A stretch of 64,000 nt of DNA from an uncultured Parabacteroides sp. (GCA_937894065.1 CALCST010000023.1:248001-312000), one strand, 5' to 3'. Shown: positions 17,660 through 27,200, numbered from the stretch's first letter. The notes: a model not told the origin generated them from the letters alone. Numbers and translations are program-made.

Positions 17660-18166
17660 TCATTTCCTTATAGCCGGAAGAACTATTGACTGAAACTCAT
17701 TTTCGAAGTTAGGAGTGAAAATACCTTTTCCGATTGATTCCAATATTTCGTCTATAGCCCAGAATCTGCCGCCGTCCAGTTCTTCCGGATCAGGGTTGAA
17801 CGGACCGTTATACACCGTGCGGAATGTATTCACCAGCTCTTTCTCAATAGCAGATTCAAATATGTATGAAGTAATCTTGATAGGAGAGAAGTCAGTAACA
17901 CCAAGCTCCTCGCGCACTTCCCGGCGCAATGCTTCTTCCACACTTTCTCCATAATCAATATGCCCGCCAACGGCAGTGTCCCATTTCCCCGGTTGTATGT
18001 CTTTACGCATTGAACGCTTCTGAAGATACAAATCTCCGTTGTCGTTGAAAATGTGCAAATGCACCACTGGATGCAGCATCTTGCTTCCGCTGTGACATTC
18101 CTTGCGTGTCGCTTTCCCTATTGTTTTGCCCTCTTCGTTTACGAGAGGAAAATATTCTTGTGACAT
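17660..18166 (-). CDS. Nudix hydrolase (IPP-isomerase-like / YfcD subgroup)
   Basis: The 168-residue product has a perfect Nudix box: Gly68, Glu74, Arg82, Glu83, Glu86, Glu87 and Gly89 in GGHIDYGESVEEALRREVRE, the Mg-binding pyrophosphohydrolase motif. The N-terminus (FPLVNEEGKTIGKATRKECH) and the LQKRS segment place it with the YfcD/Idi-like Nudix proteins rather than MutT. The substrate is unknown; a nucleoside diphosphate derivative is usual. It lies 46 bases downstream of topB in the same direction. Confidence 0.88.
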   Translation of the reverse strand: MSQEYFPLVNEEGKTIGKATRKECHSGSKMLHPVVHLHIFNDNGDLYLQKRSMRKDIQPGKWDTAVGGHIDYGESVEEALRREVREELGVTDFSPIKITSYIFESAIEKELVNTFRTVYNGPFNPDPEELDGGRFWAIDEILESIGKGIFTPNFENEFQSIVLPAIRK

Positions 18167-18198
18167 AATTTATATTTTTTGAATTGAAAATCTCCAAC

Positions 18199-18236
18199 AC
18201 AGAGTTCCCTTGTCAATTTGTTCCCTTGTCAACTCT
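18199..18236 (-). repeat. TTGACAAG repeat overlapping the topB stop codon
   Basis: Two tandem copies of TTCCCTTGTCAA-type sequence lie at 18205-18232. On the minus strand they read GTTGACAAGGGAAC then AATTGACAAGGGAAC. The first copy encodes the last residues of topoisomerase III (VDKGTN) and the second contains its TGA stop. Confidence 0.75.
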
Positions 18237-20300
18237 GATGTTCTTAATAATCTTTGCCAATTCCGCATCACTCAAGCCTTCGCCATAAGTGTCATAATTC
18301 ATGCGGAAATTACATCCGTTCTTATATTCCGAGCAACCGTATGCTGTTTTCCCTCTTAAAATGGAACCTTTGCCGCAGACAGGGCAGAGCAGAGGTTTCT
18401 CCTTTTTAGCCCTTGGCTTGCGAGGCTTCTTTTCAGCATTCTCACCGTCGGAGGCAGATTCTTTTTTCTTTGCCTCTTTCTTGTTTTCTTTTTTCTCCTC
18501 TTTTACATCCTCGATAGTTATGGAACGTCCGGAATTGTCGGAAAGAACATTTATCACCACCTGGTTTACCATTTCCTTCAATTCATCCAGGAATGTCTTC
18601 GCTTCATAAGTGCCTTTCTCGATTTGTCGGAGTTTCTTTTCCCACAAACCTGTCAGCTCAGCGCTTTTCAGCAATTCTTCATTGATTGTTCCGATAAGCT
18701 CTTTCCCTGTCGAAGTCGGAAACAAATTCTTTCTCTCTTTCCTTATATAATTACGTTTGAAAAGAGTTTCGATTATAGCAGCCCTGGTTGAAGGACGTCC
18801 GATTCCGTTTTCTTTCAGAGCATCCCGCAGCTCATCGTTGTCCACCAGCTTTCCTGCCGTTTCCATAGCCCTCAGCAATGTAGCTTCGGTATATGGCTTT
18901 GGCGGTTGGGTCCATTTTTCGCCCAGCACAGGATTGTGAGGTCCGTATTCTCCAACGGTAAATGCCGGAAGAACCTTTTCTTCGTCGGCAGATTCCGTAT
19001 CCGAGTCTTTCTGCTCAGTGCCGAAAACAACTCTCCATCCCGGCTTTAGTATTTGTTTTCCGGTCACTTTGAATTCTATATCTTCCACTTTTCCGAGCAC
19101 CGTTGTGGTTGCTATGTCGCAATCCGGATAAAATGCCGCAATGAAACGTCGTGCCACAAGGTCGTAAACCTTCCTTTCCTGGTCTGTGAGATTTCTTGCC
19201 GGCACACCCGTAGGAATTATGGCATGGTGATCGGTCACCTTTGAATTGTCGAAAACCCTTTTCGATTTCGGAAGTTTTATGCCTTGAAGCGGAGCCGTAA
19301 GTGCCGTATAATCCACAAGACCACTCAAAGTTTTTGGTACTTTCGGATATATATCATCACTCAGAAAAGTAGTGTCCACACGCGGATAAGTAGTTACCTT
19401 CTTTTCATACAGCGATTGAATCAGTTTCAGCGTGTCGTCTGCTGTGAATGCGAATTTTTTGTTGCATTCAACCTGCAGCGAAGTAAGGTCGAAAAGTCGG
19501 GGAGCATATTCTTTCCCTTTCTTTTCGCTGACATCCGTTACGGTAAAATCCGAGTTGGAAACGGTTTCAAGAAAAGCTTCACCTTCCTCTTTCTTTGTGA
19601 ATTTTCCTTTAGTTGCAGAAAAGGTAGTGTCTCTATACACTGTTTTCAATTCCCAATAAGGTTCGGGAACGAAATTATCAATTTCAGCCTGTCGGTTCAC
19701 AATCAGAGCAAGCGTAGGAGTCTGCACCCTTCCGATGGACAACACCTGCTTGTTCTGTCCGTAGCGCAAAGTATAAAGTCTGGTTGCATTCATTCCCAGA
19801 AGCCAGTCGCCAATAGCCCTTGAAAGTCCTGCCTCATACAGTTTAGTGAAGTCGCTCTGCTCTTTCAGTTGCTGGAAACCTTCACGGATAGCCTCTTCGG
19901 TCAGCGATGAAATCCACAATCTGTAAACCGGACATTTGCATCCGGCCTTTTGCATCACCCATCTTTGTATGAGTTCTCCTTCCTGGCCGGCATCACCGCA
20001 GTTTATCACCATCTCCGCATCCTTGATAAGGCTTTCAATCGTGGCAAACTGTTCTTCATATGTAGGATTACTTATCAGCTTGATACCGAAGCGGGGAGGA
20101 ATCATCGGGAGAGAAGACAAAGTCCAGCGTTTCCATTCCTGAGCATAGTCATGAGGTTCTTTCAGAGTGCATAAATGCCCGAAAGTCCAGGTCACCTGGT
20201 ATCCGTTCCCTTCAATATATCCTTTCATCTTCTTGGTTGCACCAAGCACTTCAGCAATTTCCCTCGCCACACTAGGTTTTTCGGCAATACAAACTTTCAT
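18213..20300 (-). CDS. topB: DNA topoisomerase III (type IA)
   Basis: The 695-residue product has an N-terminal TOPRIM domain (CIAEKPSVAREIA; acidic motif GDAGQEGE at about 102-108), the active-site tyrosine Tyr305 in TTYPRVDTTFLS, and the type IA motif LSIGRVQTPTLAL. A Lys/Glu-rich linker starts near residue 610. A C-terminal four-Cys zinc ribbon follows (CPVCGKGSILRGK, then YGCSEYKNGC). TopB decatenates DNA, often with a RecQ partner. The final residues come from a dispersed repeat (18199-18236), so the natural C-terminus may have been replaced. A minus-strand TACCTTTG at 20322-20329 is a likely -7 element. Confidence 0.95.
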   Translation of the reverse strand: MKVCIAEKPSVAREIAEVLGATKKMKGYIEGNGYQVTWTFGHLCTLKEPHDYAQEWKRWTLSSLPMIPPRFGIKLISNPTYEEQFATIESLIKDAEMVINCGDAGQEGELIQRWVMQKAGCKCPVYRLWISSLTEEAIREGFQQLKEQSDFTKLYEAGLSRAIGDWLLGMNATRLYTLRYGQNKQVLSIGRVQTPTLALIVNRQAEIDNFVPEPYWELKTVYRDTTFSATKGKFTKKEEGEAFLETVSNSDFTVTDVSEKKGKEYAPRLFDLTSLQVECNKKFAFTADDTLKLIQSLYEKKVTTYPRVDTTFLSDDIYPKVPKTLSGLVDYTALTAPLQGIKLPKSKRVFDNSKVTDHHAIIPTGVPARNLTDQERKVYDLVARRFIAAFYPDCDIATTTVLGKVEDIEFKVTGKQILKPGWRVVFGTEQKDSDTESADEEKVLPAFTVGEYGPHNPVLGEKWTQPPKPYTEATLLRAMETAGKLVDNDELRDALKENGIGRPSTRAAIIETLFKRNYIRKERKNLFPTSTGKELIGTINEELLKSAELTGLWEKKLRQIEKGTYEAKTFLDELKEMVNQVVINVLSDNSGRSITIEDVKEEKKENKKEAKKKESASDGENAEKKPRKPRAKKEKPLLCPVCGKGSILRGKTAYGCSEYKNGCNFRMNYDTYGEGLSDAELAKIIKNIRVDKGTN

Positions 20301-20321
20301 ACATTATTATTTTTCGAGGTA

Positions 20322-20329
20322 CAAAGGTA
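20322..20329 (-). promoter_or_regulatory. Putative -7 element of topB
   Basis: The minus strand reads TACCTTTG 22 bases upstream of the topB start. No -33 TTTG is evident at 19-21 bases. Confidence 0.45.
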
Positions 20330-20950
20330 CGGAAAATATTGAGAAAATAAGACTAACTCCACTGATGTAATTTGTATGCCAAAATGACATGTTGAACTTA
20401 GCATTTTTCTTTAAGGATCATAGTTTTAATGTTGAATATAGGGATAAAAATACCTTTTATTCTGATTGTATAAACAAATGATTGTAATGACTCTGGGTAA
20501 ATATTACAATCTTTGCTCTGTGTCTTCTAAATGATTTCATTGCAGGATTGTAATCGTTACTTAATGTCATTGTGATCATTTTTTTAGCAGTTGCTCTTTA
20601 AAAGTAAAAACACTGTTTTGAAAGCTTAATTTACTATGAAAAATAGGTTTTTTTCATCAGAAACGACAGATTTTATAGTCAAAATCAAAATATTATTTTG
20701 TATAGATTAAGGAAAATATTTTTACATTATTTCCGCTTCATATGAAATGAATCTAATGAAAATATTATTTGTGTAAGTATTTGCTTAGTTTAACTTTCAA
20801 GATGTTTTTTCTAAACTTCATGAGAGTGCCGTAATTTTGAATCACCTTTAATATATATTGAAAAAATAGAGTCTCATAAAGTTTAAATGCCATAATGGCA
20901 TACCATGTTTTTGTTATTTTTCATACTGTAAATTTCTTCCGTAAGTAAAT
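20330..20950. other. AT-rich non-coding stretch
   Basis: About 620 bases between topB and the repeat cluster. I see no credible gene, RNA gene or complete promoter in it. It is very AT-rich with short homopolymer runs and may be decayed DNA next to the VirE_N/DUF3987 patch. Confidence 0.5.
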
Positions 20951-20952
20951 GA

Positions 20953-20994
20953 ATTTTCTTCCGAAAGCAATTCAATTTCCTTTCGGAAGAAAAT
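20953..20994. repeat. Perfect 15-bp-stem hairpin
   Basis: ATTTTCTTCCGAAAG (20953-20967) is perfectly complementary to CTTTCGGAAGAAAAT (20980-20994) with a 12-nt loop. No gene end is adjacent, so it is more likely a REP-like unit than a terminator. Confidence 0.75.
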
Positions 20995-21010
20995 CTTGTT
21001 TGATTCTGTT

Positions 21011-21120
21011 CCAACGGATTTGCAATCCGTTGGTTTTTGGGGGTGGATTTGTAATCCACATCATTTAAAAACGGGATTACAAATCCCGAATGACATTCCC
21101 ATTGGATTACAAATCTAATG
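21011..21120. repeat. Cluster of four palindromes with a GGATTTGTAATCC core
   Basis: The units are 21011-21033 (CCAACGGATTTGCAATCC start), 21043-21059 (GTGGATTTGTAATCCAC), 21072-21088 (CGGGATTACAAATCCCG) and 21100-21120 (ATTGGATTACAAATCTAAT). The first two carry the core in one orientation and the last two in the other. Flanking bases differ but stay complementary, which is the pattern of REP-like hairpins rather than of simple duplication. Confidence 0.8.
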
Positions 21121-21125
21121 GAACG

Positions 21126-21193
21126 TAGTGTCGCTCTTTCAGAGCTTTGAACGGATGGTTGTCGCTTTTACCCAGGGCTCACGCCCAGGGCTA
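21126..21193. repeat. Dispersed intergenic repeat fragments
   Basis: The 21-mer at 21126-21146 (TAGTGTCGCTCTTTCAGAGC plus T) is identical to 31812-31832. It is followed by a tandem CCCAGGGCT at 21171-21179 and 21185-21193, resembling the CCTAGGG units of the second site. The repeat runs almost to the putative start of the next gene. Confidence 0.75.
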
Positions 21194-21207
21194 TACAAAT
21201 CAGGCAT

Positions 21208-23544
21208 TTGCCTGATTTGATAAGGCTTTATGAAAAAAACGGTTACCGGAGCATGACGTCCGGCGAAGTGTACAACCTTATAACCGGAGGAAGTCTCCGG
21301 CAGCAGACGGAGTATATCCGGCAGCTGCAAGCCGGGGAGAACAAAAAGGAAGAAGTAGATGCCGCAAAGCGGAAATTGGGTGGAATATTGCCCCATGCCG
21401 TGTTCAGCGGCGGTCGTGTAGGTCAGAATGCCGAGTCGCACACTGGCTGCCTGATGTTCGATATCGACCATTGCAAAACACCTGCCCGTGATGTGGTTCG
21501 CCTTGCGTCGCAGCTTCCTTACGTACTGCTTGCCACGGTCAGCGTCCGTGGCGAGGGAGTCCATGTAATTGTCAGGGCAGACGTATGCCTTGAGAATCAC
21601 ACGGAAGTGTATAAGCATGTGGCAAAGATAATCACCGCCGCCCTAGGCGAGGAAATCGACCCCGCATGCAAGGACCTCTCGCGTGTGATGTTTCTCAGTC
21701 ACGACGCAGAGGCTTATTACAATCCCAACGCCTGCATCCTACACTTACCCCACACTTTAACCAAAGATCAGAAAAACAACAGTTCAGACAACCAGACCTT
21801 GACAACCGACATCTCCCGCTATCTCGACGCCGCCTCAATCACCATGACTAGCGGCAGCCGCCACACGCAGCTGACATCCATTGCCGGCTGCCTGGTGAAT
21901 GTCGGCTTCGATATGGACGAAGCAATCAGCGAGTGTGTCCGCCGCTATGCCGAGCCGGATTTTGGAGAGAAAGAAATCGAATCCGTAATCCGCGGAATAT
22001 ACAATAAGGGTAGGGCAGATTTTGGTAAAAACAGGAAGGATTTCAGCAGAAAAACGGGTGGAGTTTCTACCGTTTCTACTTCTACTACCTATATTATACC
22101 TAAAAATGAAGATACGGCAATTGACGATAGTCAAACCGTTGATATAGAAGATAGTGAAGCATATCTGCCGACCTTCCCGAAGTCGGTTTACGAAAATTTG
22201 CCGTCGTTGCTCCGCGAGCTCCTTCCCGAAGCTCCGGAAGAGTCGTTGCACGATATAAATTTATTGTCGGTTTTGACAATATTAGGCTCCGTTATGCCCA
22301 ACGTGAAAGGCAATCTGAAAAGGATTTCCTATTACCCAACACTCTTTGTCGGAGTGATAGGTGAGTCGGGCAGCGGAAAGGGAAGCGTGGCTCCGCTGCA
22401 GAAACTGGTGGACAAATATCACCGTAAAATATATCGTGAATCGCTTACGGAAGTGAAGAAATACGAAAACCAGATGGCACTTTTCGACGCAGCAAAGGAA
22501 GATTTCAGAAAACAGGTGCACAAGAAGGGAGCGGCAAACGTGCAGCCTTTCACAATGGAAGAGCCGGACAGGGTATATCTGCGTGACCTCAGTGTTTCGG
22601 GTTATACATCAGCAGCAAAGCTGGACGATATGCTTACGGTGAATTATCCTTACACTACCCTGTTCTATGAAACTGAGCTTGAGACCATCATAAAACTTGG
22701 CAATTCGGATTTCGGGATGTATAACGACACGATAAACAAGACGTTCCATCACGAGAAGATAAGCTCGCACACCATAGCCCGTGGTGCAAGGACAGTCAAC
22801 GACCCGAAGCTCAGCTTCTTTTTTACCGGCACACCGGGCATGCTCCGCAAGTTCATCACCGACACAGAAAACGGAACATATCCCCGCCTGTTGCCCTACC
22901 GCCTTCGTCCGGCAAAGGAATTTATCCCGCTGACGGATGAGGACGACGACGAAAGCTGCGTTGACTTCTATGAGAAAAAGAGCGAAGAGGTTCTGAGGCT
23001 AGCCGATTTTCTGATGAGCAATCCCACACAGGTTCGGTTCTCGGCAAGCCAGCGTGGTTTCCTGAACAGCTATCTTGGCAATGAATACAAGCGCAACTAC
23101 ACCTTCGGCCATCGTGAGCGCAACAGTATCATGCAGCGCGGACTGGTGTCGCTCTTCCGCATCGCCATGATTCTTACGGCATTGAGGAAATACGAAGGCG
23201 GCTGGTATGTGACCGAGATGGAGATTGACGACCGTGATTTTGCCACAGCATTCGAAATATTCAAAGTCTGCATGGCACATTCCTATTTTATTGCCACTTC
23301 GCTGCCGTCGGAAGAGAAGGAAATCATCTACCGTTTCCCCGACGAAATCCAGAGGCTTTTTGTAGAAATGCCCGATGTTTTCTATCGCAAGGATATAGTG
23401 GAGAGAGCAACGCACGTCGGAGTCACCGAACGTCGCATCGACGCAATGCTCAAGAAATGTCTTGCCCTTGGTTTACTATCCAGTGAATCAAGAGGTTTAT
23501 ACCGGAAAACCGACGCCGGTAAATGTCCTTTTGAGCAAAAATAA
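21208..23544 (+). CDS. VirE_N (BT4734-like) / DUF3987 two-domain protein
   Basis: The 778-residue product has a BT4734-like VirE_N domain at about residues 55-180 (SHTGCLMFDIDHCK, SVRGEGVHVIV, DLSRVMFLSHD) and a helical segment to about 275. A Ser/Thr linker (about 285-299, STVSTSTTYIIPK) follows, then a DUF3987 P-loop domain with Walker A GESGSGKGS (385-393). Such proteins are common in Bacteroidetes accessory DNA and resemble primase/helicase parts of mobile elements; the function is undetermined. The start is uncertain: this one is a TTG, and the first in-frame ATG is at 21253. The gene is GC-richer than its surroundings, which suggests transfer. The linker DNA is one arm of a 41-bp inverted repeat whose other arm follows the stop. 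Confidence 0.85.
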   Translation: MPDLIRLYEKNGYRSMTSGEVYNLITGGSLRQQTEYIRQLQAGENKKEEVDAAKRKLGGILPHAVFSGGRVGQNAESHTGCLMFDIDHCKTPARDVVRLASQLPYVLLATVSVRGEGVHVIVRADVCLENHTEVYKHVAKIITAALGEEIDPACKDLSRVMFLSHDAEAYYNPNACILHLPHTLTKDQKNNSSDNQTLTTDISRYLDAASITMTSGSRHTQLTSIAGCLVNVGFDMDEAISECVRRYAEPDFGEKEIESVIRGIYNKGRADFGKNRKDFSRKTGGVSTVSTSTTYIIPKNEDTAIDDSQTVDIEDSEAYLPTFPKSVYENLPSLLRELLPEAPEESLHDINLLSVLTILGSVMPNVKGNLKRISYYPTLFVGVIGESGSGKGSVAPLQKLVDKYHRKIYRESLTEVKKYENQMALFDAAKEDFRKQVHKKGAANVQPFTMEEPDRVYLRDLSVSGYTSAAKLDDMLTVNYPYTTLFYETELETIIKLGNSDFGMYNDTINKTFHHEKISSHTIARGARTVNDPKLSFFFTGTPGMLRKFITDTENGTYPRLLPYRLRPAKEFIPLTDEDDDESCVDFYEKKSEEVLRLADFLMSNPTQVRFSASQRGFLNSYLGNEYKRNYTFGHRERNSIMQRGLVSLFRIAMILTALRKYEGGWYVTEMEIDDRDFATAFEIFKVCMAHSYFIATSLPSEEKEIIYRFPDEIQRLFVEMPDVFYRKDIVERATHVGVTERRIDAMLKKCLALGLLSSESRGLYRKTDAGKCPFEQK
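22062..22102 (+). repeat. 41-bp inverted repeat, arm 1 (inside the DUF3987 gene)
   Basis: Begins AGTTTCTACCGTTTCTACTT and is the exact reverse complement of 23550-23590 over 41 bases. It encodes the Ser/Thr-rich linker between the VirE_N and DUF3987 domains. Confidence 0.95.
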
Positions 23545-23549
23545 AAAAA

Positions 23550-23590
23550 TAGGTATAATATAGGTAGTAGAAGTAGAAACGGTAGAAACT
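23550..23590 (-). repeat. 41-bp inverted repeat, arm 2 (just after the stop codon)
   Basis: Begins TAGGTATAATATAGGTAGTA and is a perfect reverse complement of 22062-22102. It lies five bases after the TAA of the VirE_N/DUF3987 gene, so the two arms bracket the coding sequence of the whole ATPase domain. Confidence 0.95.
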
Positions 23591-23634
23591 ATGGTTGATT
23601 TTTGCTGTTTTTCTTCGGTACTTATTGTAAAAAA

Positions 23635-23703
23635 CGTCGCAGTGTTTCCAGCGGAACATGGTAGTGTCTTTTTCGGAACATCGCAGTGTTTTTCTTGAAA
23701 AAC
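23635..23703 (+). repeat. Three imperfect direct repeats of about 22 bp
   Basis: The units CGTCGCAGTGTTTCCAGCGGAACAT, GGTAGTGTCTTTTTCGGAACAT and CGCAGTGTTTTTCTTGAAAAAC follow one another at 23635, 23660 and 23682. They share GCAGTGTTTT and GGAACAT. The arrangement is iteron-like, but no replication gene besides the VirE_N/DUF3987 protein is near. Confidence 0.6.
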
Positions 23704-23736
23704 TATTATGGAAAATATCTGATTTTACTCTCCGAA

Positions 23737-23767
23737 TGGTAAAGAAAAACGGTCGTTTTTTTTTACC
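23737..23767 (+). repeat. 31-bp near-palindrome, copy 1
   Basis: Starts TGGTAAAGAAAAACGGTCG and ends TTTTTTTTTACC. It is nearly self-complementary and recurs in inverted orientation at 23875-23906 with a two-base AG/GA swap. The 107 bases between the copies are strongly AT-rich. Confidence 0.85.
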
Positions 23768-23874
23768 TTCTAAACACCTTCTATCGCTGCAAATGTAAAA
23801 AACTTTTTATAATACAACAGTCTAATTCTGAAAATTTTCAAAAAAATATACTTATTAATTTTTCTATCACAAAG

Positions 23875-23906
23875 TGGTAAAAAAAAACGACCGTTTTTTC
23901 TTACCA
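23875..23906 (-). repeat. 31-bp near-palindrome, copy 2 (inverted)
   Basis: The plus strand reads TGGTAAAAAAAAACGACCG followed by a T-rich arm ending TTACCA. Its reverse complement matches 23737-23767 almost base for base. Confidence 0.85.
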
Positions 23907-23990
23907 GTTAAAGATGAAATATGCAGATGATGAAACCTTTACATAATTATACATAATTAGTTAGGCAAATGATAAAGACTTATTATGGTA

Positions 23991-24197
23991 TTAAGATATT
24001 AATGGGAAATCTTTTCCCACAGTTAATGTTTGAAGGATTCCGGCTGTAGAGATTACCCCCGGTTTCCGAATATATTTTACCATCTCGTCATCAGTTTTTA
24101 TATATGATGCTTGATAAGGTAATTCAGAATTTTCGAATAATAAAAGCCTGAGGCTTTTGAAAAAAATTATCCTAATTGAAAAAGACATTTTTTTCAT
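23991..24197 (-). CDS. Small uncharacterised ORF, 68 residues
   Basis: A possible short gene on the minus strand beginning MKKMSFSIRIIFFKSLRLLL and ending GILQTLTVGKDFPLIS. The N-terminus is basic and hydrophobic; no family is recognised. It contains an internal AAAAGCCTGAGGCTTTT palindrome (24147-24163), has no clear promoter, and lies in repeat-rich DNA, so it may be a chance or decayed frame. Confidence 0.3.
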   Translation of the reverse strand: MKKMSFSIRIIFFKSLRLLLFENSELPYQASYIKTDDEMVKYIRKPGVISTAGILQTLTVGKDFPLIS

Positions 24198-24215
24198 AGT
24201 TAAGGTTTTGGTAAG

Positions 24216-24245
24216 AGAGCATGCCGCCGTGAGGCGCCTTGCTCT
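24216..24245. repeat. GC-rich hairpin upstream of the MBG-repeat gene
   Basis: AGAGCA (24216-24221) pairs with TGCTCT (24240-24245), and the inner CGCC-GTGA-GGCG forms a tetraloop stem. It stands out in AT-rich DNA 45 bases before the start at 24291. It may be a leader structure or a terminator for unseen transcription. Confidence 0.5.
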
Positions 24246-24290
24246 TGATTTTATAAAAGAATGAACGTTTAATTATTAAATATATAGCTT

Positions 24291-27200
24291 ATGAGACGAA
24301 AATTATTTACTTTTTTAGTCGCGTTCTTGGCGACGTTGAGTGGTGCCGTGTGGGGAGAGACTTATGACTTATCTACAATGGAACCAGGTTCAGACCTTCA
24401 AATTAAAGATGGAAATCATACTATTACAGGATCTAATAGAGTCCGTGTTGAAGTTTCAGGAACCGTTACAATAACATTAGATAATGCAAATATAAATTGG
24501 TATCGACATTTGTTTGTACAAGGACCAGCTGCTCGTGTTTTTGACATAGATAATGGTGCAAATGTTACTTTAATATTAAAAGGTCAGAATAAAATAGAAG
24601 GAGTTCCTGGAGCATTAGGTAACCCATGGGGAACTCCTGAAGCTATCTATGTTCCTGTAGGTTCTACTCTGACCATACAAGATAGTCAAGAAGGAGGCCG
24701 TTTGGAGGCGATTGGTTCAGTTGGTATTGGTACAGGTAGTAGTGAGGGATGCGGCACTATTAATATAGAAGGAGGTATAATAACTGCATTAGGAGAAAAA
24801 GTAAGTGTAGGCGGTTTTTATAATAGTTGGCCAAACTATTCAGGTACAGTAACAGGTGATGTCAAAATACAAGGAGAATCGGCTGTGTTGTATGCACCCA
24901 ATGGTATACAAGCTAAAGTTCCAGAAGTAAATCAGGGTGTTCTGTTTAGTGGAACTACACAAGGTACAGTATATGGAGATGTTATTTTTAAATCTAATTG
25001 GGATTTGAGTGGCAAATCTCTTGTTGTAAATAAGCTAAATAAGAATGCATCTTTAAGACTGGCTTCAGGCGTAACAATTGATAACGCTGATGTAATTACA
25101 GGAGACGGACCAGTTTATGCATATGATGTAACATATTTTCCAAATCCATTTTCTTCAGATGAAACCCCAATAGAGGTTCCGTCTGATAATAAATTATATG
25201 GTCCTTCAACTTCATTTGTATTGCCAAGTAATTTACCAAAATGTAGTAAACATCATATGAGCTTGGGGTGGATTGTTAAGGATGAAACTAAAATTTATAA
25301 TGGAGAAACAACTTTTACAACAAGCGATTCTCCGATTAGTACGAGCCGAGCACCAATTAATTTATTAGCTGTATGGGTAGAGACTCAAATACCTATAACT
25401 ATTCCGGTCAATCAGATAATGGAAAATCGCGTATTGGGCGTGAAACCAGAGAATGCAGCGGTTACGATTACGCAAAAAGAAGGAGAATTACCCAAAGGTT
25501 TGGAATATAATCAAGAAATTCATACGATAACAGGAACTCCAACGCAAGAAGAAAATCCGGTTGTTGTATTTACAGTTGTTCCGAAAGACCAGACAGAACC
25601 AAGCTATGATATAACAGTTACATTCCATATTACTGCAACAACTGATACGAATTTGGATCATGCTACGGTAAATGTAACTCAAACTGCGACATATAATGGA
25701 CAGGACAGAAAAGCTCTTATTGAGGTGAAGATGGGAGATGTTCCATTAAAAGAGGGAATTCATTATACTTTGCAAAGAGGTTATTCAGCAAGTGGAAATC
25801 AACCAAATTCAGGAAATGAAATAAAACATGTTGGAACCTATAGTAATTTTGTTGTTACTGGTAGACCTGAAATGGGTTATTCTGGAACACAAACAATAAA
25901 TACGAAATTAGAAATTTCTCCTCGAGAGTTGACATTTAAAGTTATAGATGCAGAATGCGAAATAGGAGCTCAGAATTTACCCGAATTCCTTTTGAGTAGT
26001 GAAATATCAGGTGTAATTACTGGAGAAACTCCAAAATATAATGCCGAATTAAAACTATCTGATGGTTCTTCTTCTGTTCCATCTAAAGTTGGTGTTTATG
26101 ATATAGGACAAGCAGGTCAATTTACATTAGTAGATAACAGTGCATTCTTGAAGGACAATTATACGGTAAATGTAAATCCGGGAAAATTGACTGTTTATCA
26201 AGATCTGAATACTGTTCAATATCTTACAGCAACAGTAGCTGAGGGATGGACATACGATGGAAAATCTCATTCTGAAGGTTTAGTGACAGAAGTAAATATT
26301 AACAATAATCTGTTAGATGAAAAATATTATAGTGTCCGATACCATAAAGATGGAACACAAGAAGGAATATCTTCTATTCTTGATGCAGGTACTTATTATA
26401 TATATATAAGAGGAAATAATGAAGGCGATAAACTTTATAGAGGATATAAGAAAGTTGAAGGTGAATCTATAATAGTTTCTCAAAAAGAATTATCGGTTTC
26501 TGCTGCGGATCAGACAATTAGTTTAGGAGAAAAAATAAATTCTTCTCCAATTGTAGGTGAAACTGTAGTTGCTGAAACCGGAATAGATGGCGAAACTGCT
26601 GTATTTAGTGGTGAAATAGAGCTGGCGCCAGGAATTGATGCTGGAACGGTTGGACCTAAAGAAAATGCATTCTCTTTGGCTAAATTATCTTTGATAAACT
26701 CAACAGAAGAAACAAATAATTTCAATTCTTCGAATTATAATTTGACAGGAAATGATACTCCTTCAGGAGTACTGACAGTAAAAGAGGCTGAAGTTGAGCC
26801 GGAATATCCGGAAGAAACTGAACTAGATAGTGAAGGTAATATCATTTATAATGGAAAACCTCACGCTTTTACAAGTCTTAAAGTCGGAGATAAAAATTAT
26901 TCTATTTCAGATGGAACAATAACCAGTATTACTTATACAAAAAATGGTTCTGAATTTAGTGAAGCTGTTAAGAATAAATGGGATGTAGCAAGTTATGTTG
27001 CAACAGTTAATTTGAAAGAAGGTAGCCATATTACAGTTAATATAAAAGTTGTTCCTAGAACTTTAAATATAGAAATTTCTGCAATTTCAATAGATGATCC
27101 TGATGCTGGAAAAAATGGTTTTGAAGCTAAAGGAAATGTCTCTGTAAGAAATAATGTAAATGGTGAAGTTCCTGCATTTGATGGAAAACTTAAAATTATT

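Noticed and set aside
21208..24290. Complete mobile element
   Set aside because: No integrase, transposase, relaxase or target-site duplication is visible; only repeats and one gene of accessory type.
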